Part shown: positions 6,859 to 12,504 of the stretch, one piece after another | Layout of the letters: every line of letters begins with the position of its first letter | Numbering within the stretch: position 1 is the stretch's first letter | NCBI GenBank assembly: GCA_019236085.1 | Contig: JAFAJR010000105.1 | Coordinates: 1-12,504 of the forward strand | Source of the DNA: Candidatus Dormiibacterota bacterium | GTDB taxonomy: Bacteria > Chloroflexota > Dormibacteria > Aeolococcales > Aeolococcaceae | Length of the DNA: 12,504 nt | Direction: 5' to 3' | Notes under the pieces: generated by a model | Databases searched by the model: none | Seen by the model: only the letters and a program-made list of their open reading frames with translations | What the model was told of the DNA's origin: nothing | Made by a program: the position numbers and the translations under genes

Positions 6859-7539
6859 TCAGGCGACCCAGGTGGGATTGTCGGCCCTCTCCCGCAGCCG
6901 GTGGACGGCCACCGTGATGTTCTCCTGGAGGAAGCGATAGAAGAGCTGCCGCTGAGAGCGGTCGGCCGCCTCGGTGACCTCGGGCTCCTTCGCCCGCCGG
7001 GCGATCCAGGGCGGCACACCCTTGGCCACCATCTCGTGGCCCACCTTGACCATCACCAACGGGTCCTCGTCCTCCATCACGGTGATCGCCACCTTGAGCA
7101 CCAGGCCGGTGGCCTCGACCAGCCGCCAGCTGCGCTCCCAGCGCGCCCGCCGGCCCTGGTCGTAGGCGAGCACCACCTCGTCCTCGGCCAGCACACGCTC
7201 ACCGGGACGGGCCACCTCCTCGAGCAGGCTGCGCACCCGCTGGTCGATGTCGGAGGCGATCCAGTTGACAAGAGACGGGCCGCGGTTCTCCAGATCCGGC
7301 AGCAGATTGCGGTCGCGTCCCGTCTCGCCGAGGGCGCGGATGGTACCGGCGTGGCGGCGACAGTAGGCGGCGTCGCCCACACGTTCGTGGTGTGACGCGC
7401 AGAAGACCGCGGGGCAGCGACGTCCGCGACGGTCGACGTAGCGGCAGCGCTCAGCGTTCTGATTGACGCAGCCGCGCGCCTGGCAGAGGTGCGCTGTGCC
7501 GGTCTCGGGGGTTTCGGCCTTGCGGGTGAAGAGCTTCAT
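6859..7539 (-). CDS. Unrecognised protein with N-terminal Cys/His metal-binding-like cluster
   Basis: A 226-residue protein. Residues 19-63 hold C19, C24, C32, C42, C47, H50/H51, C60 and H63, enough for one or two zinc sites of treble-clef or similar type, with the local pattern FCxSHH...YCRRH. The rest (about 85-220) is charged and largely helical, with Arg/Glu-rich segments such as RRARWERSWRLVEATGL and a C-terminal helix FYRFLQENITVAVHRLRER. No signal peptide or membrane segment is visible, so it should be cytoplasmic. It begins 23 bases after the aroF stop and ends 31 bases before the small membrane protein gene, all on one strand. Its position ahead of the redox genes hints at a role in assembly or control of that module, but this is only context. 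I do not recognise a named family. Confidence 0.75.
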   Translation of the reverse strand: MKLFTRKAETPETGTAHLCQARGCVNQNAERCRYVDRRGRRCPAVFCASHHERVGDAAYCRRHAGTIRALGETGRDRNLLPDLENRGPSLVNWIASDIDQRVRSLLEEVARPGERVLAEDEVVLAYDQGRRARWERSWRLVEATGLVLKVAITVMEDEDPLVMVKVGHEMVAKGVPPWIARRAKEPEVTEAADRSQRQLFYRFLQENITVAVHRLRERADNPTWVA

Positions 7540-7562
7540 GGATGCGGAGGGTCGCCTGCATC

Positions 7563-8615
7563 CTAAGCTGAGCTCGGCACCGCCTCCTGTGACGGCGCCG
7601 TCGCGACCTTGCGATCCAGTGCTTCAGCCACTCGGCTGACGTGGCGCATGAGGTCGTCGAACATCGCGAAGGTCAACGATTGTGGACCGTCGCTCAGTGC
7701 ATTCTCCGGGTCAGGATGCACCTCGATCAGCAGTCCGTCGGCGCCCGCGGCGAGCGCCGCAAGCGCCATCGGCGGCACCAGGTGACGGTGTCCGGTCGCG
7801 TGTGACGGATCCACCACCACCGGCAGATGCGACAGCGACTTCGCCACCGGCACCGCGCTGAGGTCGAGGGTGTTCCGTGTTGCCGCTTCGAAGGTGCGGA
7901 TGCCTCGTTCGCACAGCACGACGCCGGGATTGCCGCGTGAAACGATGTATTCCGCGGACAGCAGCCATTCTTCGATGGTGTTGCTCAGGCCGCGCTTGAG
8001 CAGCACCGGTTTGCCGGAGTCACCCACTGCTTCGAGCAACGAGAAGTTCTGCGCGTTGCGCGTGCCCACCTGCAGCATGTCGGCGTGCTCCGCGACGGCA
8101 TCCACATCGGACGGCGTCAGCACCTCGGTGACGAAAGGAAGTCCGGTGAGACGCCGCGCCTCCACCAGATGTTCGAGCCCCGCGCCACCGAGACCGCGAA
8201 AGGAGTACGGCGAGGTGCGCGGTTTGAAAGCGCCGCCGCGAAGTGCCGCGGCTCCACTTTGCTGCACCGCATGCGCCGTGGTGATGAGCTGCTCACGGGT
8301 CTCGACGGCGCAGGGACCGGCGATGACGCTGAACGACCCGTCACCGATGCGCGCAGTGGCGACGTCGACGACCGTCGCATCGGGATGCCATTCGCGCGTC
8401 ACCTGCTTGTACGGCTTGCTCACGGGCACCGCATCGACGACACCGGGAAGCTCGACAATCACGTCGCGAATCGACGATGGGTTCGAGCCGAGCACGCCGA
8501 TGGCGAGACGGTCAGCACCCGGAAGCTCGACCGGCACGAAACCGCGATCGCGTACGTGGTCGCACACGTTCTGCACCTGCGCAGGCGTCGCCTGCACGTT
8601 CATCAAGATGAGCAC
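7563..8615 (-). CDS. aroF: 3-deoxy-7-phosphoheptulonate synthase (DAHP synthase), class I-beta with N-terminal regulatory domain
   Basis: It catalyses the first step of the shikimate pathway, joining phosphoenolpyruvate and erythrose 4-phosphate, in the cytoplasm. The product is 350 residues from a GTG at 8615. I keep this start because the N-terminal strand MLILMN matches the family's first beta strand, and because the metal ligands then fall at C102, H272, E298 and D309, the same numbers known for the Thermotoga maritima enzyme. Residues 1-70 form the ferredoxin/ACT-like regulatory domain that, in this type, mediates inhibition by aromatic amino acids. The barrel carries IAGPCAVE (98-105), RGGAFKPRTSPYSF (126-139), GTRNAQNF (184-191), LLKRG (205-209), VDPSHATG (268-275) and EVHPDPENALSDG (298-310). 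The last 15 residues are an extra low-complexity tail. It lies within a run of same-strand genes with no other shikimate genes nearby. Confidence 0.97.
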   Translation of the reverse strand: MLILMNVQATPAQVQNVCDHVRDRGFVPVELPGADRLAIGVLGSNPSSIRDVIVELPGVVDAVPVSKPYKQVTREWHPDATVVDVATARIGDGSFSVIAGPCAVETREQLITTAHAVQQSGAAALRGGAFKPRTSPYSFRGLGGAGLEHLVEARRLTGLPFVTEVLTPSDVDAVAEHADMLQVGTRNAQNFSLLEAVGDSGKPVLLKRGLSNTIEEWLLSAEYIVSRGNPGVVLCERGIRTFEAATRNTLDLSAVPVAKSLSHLPVVVDPSHATGHRHLVPPMALAALAAGADGLLIEVHPDPENALSDGPQSLTFAMFDDLMRHVSRVAEALDRKVATAPSQEAVPSSA

Positions 8616-8665
8616 CGCGGCAAGAGCGTAGCAGGTGCTTGGAAAACGCCTGGCTCAGCGCCGGA

Positions 8666-9232
8666 TCAGGATGTCCAGTGCCACGCGCTCATCAGCTGTT
8701 GCAGCGCCGGCTGCTGGCCGGCGAAGTCGGCGGTGGCGGTGTTGAGCACGATCTCGTAGGTGATGCCGTTTCGATTGACGACCATGTCCTGGATGCGATG
8801 CTGCACACCGCCCTGCGGCACGTAGCTGTAATCGATGGAAAGCCCTGTAACGCCGTCCAGGGCGAACGTCTGTGGCATGGTCAGGCTGGTTGCGCCTTTC
8901 TGTGCAACGCTCTGCAGGTACGTGGCCAGCTGGTCGTCCGGCACCGGCGAGCCCACGAGTGACACGTCGATGTGCTCATTGAGCACGTTCGCCTTGGTGG
9001 GCGGCGCTATCAACAGCATCAGCACCGTTCCGCTGACGCTCACCGCTGCCACCACGTCCTGGTTCTGTGTCTGATCACTCCAGCCGTTGGGTACGACTGT
9101 CGTGAAATCGCTGCTCACGAACTGTCCCGGCGAGGGCGATGGTGAAGGGCTCGGCGTGGTGACAGCGCTGCTCCCACACGCGCTGAGCAGCGCGGCGACT
9201 GACACGATCCATGGTCGAAGGCGTCGCGGCAC
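8666..9232 (-). CDS. Lipoprotein with Ser-Pro linker and PsbP-like domain
   Basis: The frame is open further upstream, but the GTG at 9232 gives a compact lipoprotein signal: Arg-rich n-region, hydrophobic IVSVAAL and lipobox LLSA-C19. The product is 188 residues. After the lipidated cysteine comes an SPSPSPSP spacer (about 27-35), then a single alpha/beta domain of about 150 residues beginning FVSSDFTTVVPNGWSD. The pattern (an initial F-x-x-x-x-P-x-G-W segment, several strands, then YEIVLNT and a final helix) resembles the PsbP/Mog1-like fold found in many actinobacterial lipoproteins; this is pattern similarity only. It should sit on the outer face of the membrane. No clear ribosome-binding site is visible. 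It is divergent to the acetyltransferase gene and 50 bases upstream of aroF. No specific function can be assigned. Confidence 0.8.
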   Translation of the reverse strand: MPRRLRPWIVSVAALLSACGSSAVTTPSPSPSPSPGQFVSSDFTTVVPNGWSDQTQNQDVVAAVSVSGTVLMLLIAPPTKANVLNEHIDVSLVGSPVPDDQLATYLQSVAQKGATSLTMPQTFALDGVTGLSIDYSYVPQGGVQHRIQDMVVNRNGITYEIVLNTATADFAGQQPALQQLMSAWHWTS

Positions 9233-9248
9233 GCCGCAGCACGATAGC

Positions 9249-9264
9249 CGACGCGGCCGCGTCG
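9249..9264. promoter_or_regulatory. 16-bp perfect palindrome in divergent intergenic region, candidate operator
   Basis: The sequence cgacgcggccgcgtcg is identical to its reverse complement. It lies in the 68-base gap between the divergent lipoprotein and acetyltransferase starts, 17 bases from the former and 37 from the latter. Position favours a regulator-binding site. In DNA this GC-rich, a palindrome of this length can also arise by chance. Confidence 0.3.
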
Positions 9265-9300
9265 CCGGTGCGCCTGCAGCCACGGTGGCGCCGCCCCACA

Positions 9301-10125
9301 ATGCACCGCATGGCGACTGGTTCGGCTCTGCGCGCACGGCGGCTCGACGCCGGAGAGCGCCCGAGAATCGAAGCGCTGCTGGACAGCGATCCTGTCGGCA
9401 ACGTCTACCTGCGCAGTGAGCTGCGCAGCGGGTCGTGGACCGCGCCATGGTGGGCTGTGGGTGATGGCGACACGCTTCGCGCCGTCGTCCTCAGCGGGTC
9501 TCTGGCAGTGCCGTGCATCCCCGACGCCAGGGACGCCACTGCGCTGGCCGAAGCGATCGAAAGCGGCGCAGCGCCGCGGGTGATCGTCGGGCCACGAGAC
9601 GCAGCGGTAGCGCTGCACGCAGCCCTGGGACGGGCGGCAAGGGACCTGCGCGACCGCCAGCCGCTGCTGACGCTGCGCAGAGGCCGGCTCGACTCCACTG
9701 ACGTGCCGATTAGGCGTGCGGTCCGCTCTGATCTCGATCCGCTGGTGGTCGCCGCCGCGGCGATGCACCGGGAGGAGATGGGCGTCGATCCCCTGAACGT
9801 TGACCCGGCCTGGTGGCGCTCGCGAATGGCGACCCTGGTGGAACGTGGCTGGAGCTGGGTCTGGATGGAGCGCGGTCAGGTGGTCTTCAAGGCAGAGCTC
9901 AGCGCCTGGACCCCGGAGGCAGCGCAGCTTCAGGGCGTGTACACCGCGCCGGCACACCGCCGCCGCGGCGTTGCCTCACGAAGCATCGCGGCGATCTGCT
10001 CTGAGCTGTTCGCCCGCACGGAGCAGGTCTCGCTGTATGCCAACCGCGACAACGACGCCGCCTTGCGGTTGTACGCCGCGCTCGGCTTCGAACGGTGCGG
10101 TGACTACGCGACAGTGATCTACTAG
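9301..10125 (+). CDS. GNAT family N-acetyltransferase with N-terminal DUF4081-like domain
   Basis: A 274-residue protein from the ATG at 9301; another ATG at 9310 is equally possible and neither has a clear ribosome-binding site. Starts further upstream would overlap the divergent lipoprotein start. Residues about 8-130 match the DUF4081 pattern seen before GNAT domains in high-GC Gram-positives: DPVGNVYLRSELRSG, then IVGPRDAAVAL and QPLLTL. The C-terminal half is a GNAT domain starting at VPIRRAVRSDLDPL. It has the acetyl-CoA loop HRRRGVA preceded by the strand LQGVYTAPA, and ends with YANRDNDAALRLYAALGFERCGDY, the typical final helix and strand. It transfers an acyl group from acyl-CoA to an unknown amine. 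It is followed after 4 bases by the SRPBCC gene, so the two are probably co-transcribed. Cytoplasmic. Confidence 0.92.
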   Translation: MHRMATGSALRARRLDAGERPRIEALLDSDPVGNVYLRSELRSGSWTAPWWAVGDGDTLRAVVLSGSLAVPCIPDARDATALAEAIESGAAPRVIVGPRDAAVALHAALGRAARDLRDRQPLLTLRRGRLDSTDVPIRRAVRSDLDPLVVAAAAMHREEMGVDPLNVDPAWWRSRMATLVERGWSWVWMERGQVVFKAELSAWTPEAAQLQGVYTAPAHRRRGVASRSIAAICSELFARTEQVSLYANRDNDAALRLYAALGFERCGDYATVIY

Positions 10126-10129
10126 GGGA

Positions 10130-10579
10130 ATGGTCGAGGCACGGTCCGACGTCACCCTCCCGGCGCCGCCGGCTGATGTGTTCGCCGTCATCGCAGACAT
10201 GGACCACGCGGACTGGCTGCCGGCGGTCCGGCGCCTGCGCCATGTGGGGGGCCCGAAGCATGGCGTCGGCGCCCGCTATGAGGTTGAAGTCGGAGCACTG
10301 GGGCGGCATCTCCGCGGAGTGCTGGTCTGCCGCGAGTACACGCCGCCAAATCGCATGTTGCTGGAGCTCGAGGAGGGCCTCGAGCTCACCATCGACATCA
10401 GAGTGCGGGCGGTTCGCGGCGGCAGCACCGTCAATGTCGACGCGCGCTATTCAGTTGGGGGCGGCCCCTTCGCCGGCGCCGTCGAGCGGGCCTCGCAGGG
10501 CGCCGCCCGCCGCGAGGTGGCCAGGGCGTGCGAGCAGCTTGCAGCGCGCTTCGGTCGCAAGGAACGGACCTCGGCGTGA
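10130..10579 (+). CDS. SRPBCC family protein (START/polyketide-cyclase-like fold)
   Basis: A 149-residue protein. It opens with the family's first strand and helix (DVTLPAPPADVFAVIADMDHADWLPAVR) and then has alternating strands around RYEVEVGALG, RGVLVCREYTPPNRMLLEL and STVNVDARY. It ends in a long amphipathic helix (about 113-142, A-V-E-R-A-S...C-E-Q-L-A-A-R-F). This is the polyketide cyclase/dehydrase-type helix-grip fold (PF10604-like), which forms a cavity for hydrophobic ligands. No catalytic residues can be assigned. The ATG follows the previous stop by 4 bases, with GGGG just before it. The stop overlaps the GTG of the next gene (GTGA), indicating translational coupling to the sigma-like protein. 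Ligand unknown; cytoplasmic. Confidence 0.87.
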   Translation: MVEARSDVTLPAPPADVFAVIADMDHADWLPAVRRLRHVGGPKHGVGARYEVEVGALGRHLRGVLVCREYTPPNRMLLELEEGLELTIDIRVRAVRGGSTVNVDARYSVGGGPFAGAVERASQGAARREVARACEQLAARFGRKERTSA

Positions 10580-11154
10580 ACGCCGACGACACCGGCCTGG
10601 ACGCGATCGCCGCCCAGGTCCGGTCCCTGCCGCCGCTGCCCGCCGAGGAGGTGCACGAGCTGCTCGGAGCTGTGCAGCGAAGCGGCGACCGGCCGGCCCA
10701 GGACCGGCTGGTCGAGCACCACCTCGGCATCCCGTTGCGCGAAGCGCTGGTTCGCGGCAACCGCGGCCTCGACGTCTTCGACCTGTACCAGGAGGGGACC
10801 GTCGCCACGATCGTCGCGATTGCGGAGTACGCAGCGCGGTCCGATGCGCCGGAGGGCCTCAGCCAGTTCGTGAGCCGCGTCGTCTCGGTGCATCTCGACC
10901 ATGCGCTCGAAGCGGCGGCGATCGAGCGTCAGGAGGAGGAGGCCTTCGTCCGCGACGCCCAGCTGTACGAGACGGCGGAGGTGTCGCTGCGTCACCGGCT
11001 GGGCCGCGAAGCGGCAGTCACGGAGCTCGCCGCTGCGCTCGACTGGCCGGAGGACCGCGTCGCGATCGTCGCGGAGCAAATTGCACGAGCGCGCGAGCTC
11101 TATGACAGCGACATCGTGCCGTACCTCGATGACGACGCCGACGACGAGGACTGA
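10576..11154 (+). CDS. Degenerate sigma-70-like protein without region 4
   Basis: The GTG at 10576 overlaps the TGA of the SRPBCC gene; the product is 192 residues. Residues 20-55 (PLPAEEVHELLGAVQRSGD...LVEHHLGIPL) resemble sigma region 1.2/2.1. Residues 64-110 (GLDVFDLYQEGTVATIVAIAEY...) resemble region 2.2, whose usual motif is DLIQEGNxGL. Residues 138-170 (LRHRLGREAAVTELAAALDWPEDRV) resemble the start of region 3 (LGREPTxEELA). The aromatic WWIRQ-type residues of regions 2.3/2.4 that melt and read the -10 box are replaced by FVSRVVSVHLDHAL, and the protein ends before any region 4. It may bind RNA polymerase core without directing promoter opening, or be a relic. The last residues, DDDADDED, are encoded by one arm of a large inverted repeat. 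The sigma relationship rests on motif likeness only. Confidence 0.75.
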   Translation: MNADDTGLDAIAAQVRSLPPLPAEEVHELLGAVQRSGDRPAQDRLVEHHLGIPLREALVRGNRGLDVFDLYQEGTVATIVAIAEYAARSDAPEGLSQFVSRVVSVHLDHALEAAAIERQEEEAFVRDAQLYETAEVSLRHRLGREAAVTELAAALDWPEDRVAIVAEQIARARELYDSDIVPYLDDDADDED

Positions 11155-11340
11155 CGTAACGCATCACGTCTTCTGGAGCGGCGGCACGTACCCTCGCACG
11201 ACAATCGGCTCGTACGACGAGCGAGCCGCACAATATGTTTGGGGCGGCGAGCGAGGAGAAGAACGCAGTCGTCAGAGGGTATGTGCCGCCGCTCTCTGAG
11301 GCGATGGGCGATTCTTATCGGTCCTCGTCGTCGGCGTCGT
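11132..11340. repeat. Large nested imperfect palindrome spanning two convergent 3' ends
   Basis: The outer arms 11132-11151 (acgacgccgacgacgaggac) and 11321-11340 are perfect reverse complements over 20 bp. The inner arms 11176-11195 (gagcggcggcacgtaccctc) and 11275-11294 match at 19 of 20, and the one mismatch would be a G-U pair in RNA. Coordinate sums of paired bases are 22472 and 22470, so the two pairs share a centre near 11235-11236. Spacers are 24 and 26 bases between the arms and 79 bases in the middle. The left outer arm is inside the sigma-like gene and the right outer arm inside dinB. Possible roles are a bidirectional terminator, a structured RNA, or a palindromic element that captured both gene ends. 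Confidence 0.75.
11206..11228. other. Small hairpins in the centre of the palindrome
   Basis: The arms cggctcg (11206-11212) and cgagccg (11222-11228) form a 7-bp perfect stem with a 9-base loop. An alternative stem, ctcgt/acgag (11209-11213 and 11217-11221), closes a 3-base loop; the two overlap and exclude each other. They lie about 50-75 bases after the stop of the sigma-like gene. No T-run follows beyond a short ttt at 11238-11240, so terminator function is uncertain. Confidence 0.35.
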
Positions 11341-12504
11341 TGCGCAGATCCGCGTGTCGCCAGTCGAGATCGCGCAGCGAGGCTGCAGCTCCGCGACGGA
11401 TCGCGGCCGCTCCGAAGCGTTCGCGCAGCGAGTCGATGGCGTGATCGATTTTCGTATCTTCCGGCTCCGGCGTGAACAGGTCCATCTGCGATCGCTCGAC
11501 CAGCGCACTGACGCCGACTCCCAGCAAGCGTATCGCTTCGCCGCTCCAGGCCTGATCGAAGAGCGCAGTTGCGGCGTCGCGAATCGCGAGGTCACCCGCC
11601 GTGGCTTCCGGTAGCGAGTGCTGTCGCGTGATCGTCGTGAAGTCCGACCGTCGCAGCTTGAGGGTCACGGTGCGGCCGGCGAGCCCGTCGTGCCGGAGGC
11701 TGGCGCCGACATCCGCCGCAAGCACCGCGATGCGGTCGTGCGCTGCGGCGGCATCGCTGACATCGCGAGAGAAGGTCTCCTCGCGTGACACGCTCTTCGG
11801 CCTGCCGGTAGGCGCAACCTCGCCGCTGTCGATGCCCTGGGCGCGTTCCCACAGCGAACGTCCCATGACTGTGTGCAGCCGCCGCTGCACGACCTCGAGC
11901 GGCAGCGCGGCGAGCTCGCCCAGCGTGTGAATCCCCAGACCCTGCAAGGCTCGTTCGGCTGACGGCCCGAGTCCCGGGAGGCGTCGCAGCGCCAGCGGCG
12001 CCAAAAACGATGCCTCGTCCCCCGGTGCCACCACGACGAAACCGCGCGGCTTGCGCAGGTCGGAGGCGACCTTGGCGACCGTCTTGCACGTCGCAACCCC
12101 GAAAGACGCGTGCAGGCCGGTTTCCTGCAGCACCCGGTCGCGGATCAGCGCAGCGATGTGCGCGGCGTCGCCGAACAGTCGCTCGGACGCGGTGACATCG
12201 AGGAACGCCTCGTCCAGGGACAGCGGTTCCACCAGCGGCGTGTATTCGCGAGCTATGGCAAAGACGCTGCGGCTGGCCACGCGATACGCAGCGAAGTCGA
12301 CAGGCACCACGACCGCCTGCGGGCACAGCCGCAGCGCGGTGAACAGAGGCATCGCCGAGTGCACGCCGAAGGCACGGGCCTCGTAGGACGCGGCGCTGAC
12401 CACGCCGCGCCGCAGCACCGCGTGACCGTCGGCGTCACGGCCGCCGCCCACGACCAGCGGAACGCCGCGAAGCTCAGGGCGGCGCAGCTGTTCCACCGAC
12501 GCGT
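11315..12504 (-). CDS. dinB: DNA polymerase IV (Y-family translesion polymerase), 5' partial
   Basis: An error-prone DNA polymerase that copies past damaged bases. The frame is open to the window end and the first visible residues A-S-V-E-Q align with the segment just after the first catalytic aspartate and steric-gate aromatic. About 13 residues, including that aspartate, therefore lie outside. In the 395 visible residues SLDEAFLDV supplies the other catalytic acids (D97, E98), followed by the helix-hairpin-helix region LRRLPGLGPSAERALQGLG and the little-finger domain (about 235-335). QMDLF (339-343) is a clear sliding-clamp-binding motif of the QxxLF type, placed about 50 residues before the end. 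A helical C-terminal extension follows and ends in the acidic tail NDADDEDR, encoded by an arm of the adjoining inverted repeat. No LexA-type box can be judged because the promoter is outside the window. The gene is convergent with the sigma-like gene. Confidence 0.96.
   Translation of the reverse strand, partial: ASVEQLRRPELRGVPLVVGGGRDADGHAVLRRGVVSAASYEARAFGVHSAMPLFTALRLCPQAVVVPVDFAAYRVASRSVFAIAREYTPLVEPLSLDEAFLDVTASERLFGDAAHIAALIRDRVLQETGLHASFGVATCKTVAKVASDLRKPRGFVVVAPGDEASFLAPLALRRLPGLGPSAERALQGLGIHTLGELAALPLEVVQRRLHTVMGRSLWERAQGIDSGEVAPTGRPKSVSREETFSRDVSDAAAAHDRIAVLAADVGASLRHDGLAGRTVTLKLRRSDFTTITRQHSLPEATAGDLAIRDAATALFDQAWSGEAIRLLGVGVSALVERSQMDLFTPEPEDTKIDHAIDSLRERFGAAAIRRGAAASLRDLDWRHADLRNDADDEDR

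Noticed and set aside
9121..9160. Repeated Ser-Pro codons in the lipoprotein gene considered as a DNA microsatellite
   Set aside because: Codons vary and the position right after the lipobox is typical of a flexible spacer, so it is explained by the protein.
9233..9250. tatcgt on the minus strand as a -10 box for the lipoprotein gene
   Set aside because: No -35-like hexamer at suitable spacing, and it is too close to the chosen start to call with confidence.
11235..11475. Short + strand open frames crossing the palindrome into dinB
   Set aside because: They are antisense to dinB, have Arg/Ser-rich translations and lack ribosome-binding sites. No small gene can be supported in 11155-11314.

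Overview
The window is about two-thirds GC and protein-dense, with GTG starts, 4-base start/stop overlaps and no RNA genes, mobile elements or CRISPR array that I can see. An MshC-like cysteine ligase, a DUF4081-type acetyltransferase, a His-containing three-cysteine ferredoxin and a secreted protein with CPxxWxC modules point to a high-GC actinobacterium or a related lineage such as Dormibacterota/Chloroflexota. I cannot fix the phylum from the sequence alone.

Layout. (1) 1-1167 (+): the 3' part of a cysteinyl-tRNA-synthetase-family ligase that resembles MshC and lacks an anticodon-binding domain. (2) 1262-3949 (+): a large secreted protein with a cysteine-containing N-terminal domain, an Ig-like domain and three tandem modules of the concanavalin/laminin-G type. 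(3) 9232 down to 3965 (-): seven genes on one strand with short gaps or overlaps. In transcription order they are a small lipoprotein, DAHP synthase (aroF), an unrecognised protein with a Cys/His cluster, a small single-pass membrane protein, a six-helix ferric-reductase-like cytochrome, a NuoF-like flavin/Fe-S protein and a 3Fe-4S-type ferredoxin. The last three are translationally coupled and look like one membrane electron-transfer module. (4) 9301-11154 (+): a two-domain GNAT acetyltransferase, an SRPBCC-fold protein and a degenerate sigma-70-like protein that keeps region 2/3-like segments but has no region 4. (5) 11315-12504 (-): DNA polymerase IV (dinB), cut by the window end.

The most unusual structure is around 11132-11340, between the convergent sigma-like and dinB genes. 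Two nested inverted repeats, an outer 20/20 bp pair and an inner 19/20 bp pair, share almost the same centre. The outer arms lie inside the two coding regions and give both unrelated proteins nearly the same acidic C-terminus. A second hairpin sits between the other convergent pair (3950-3982), and a 16-bp perfect palindrome lies in the only divergent promoter region (9249-9264).

Functionally, the NuoF-like protein, ferredoxin and heme protein could pass electrons from NAD(P)H through flavin and Fe-S centres to a b-type membrane cytochrome with an extracytoplasmic domain. The electron acceptor is unknown. The + strand genes 9301-11154 read as a small operon of modifying, lipid/ligand-binding-fold and regulator-like proteins, with no pathway evident.
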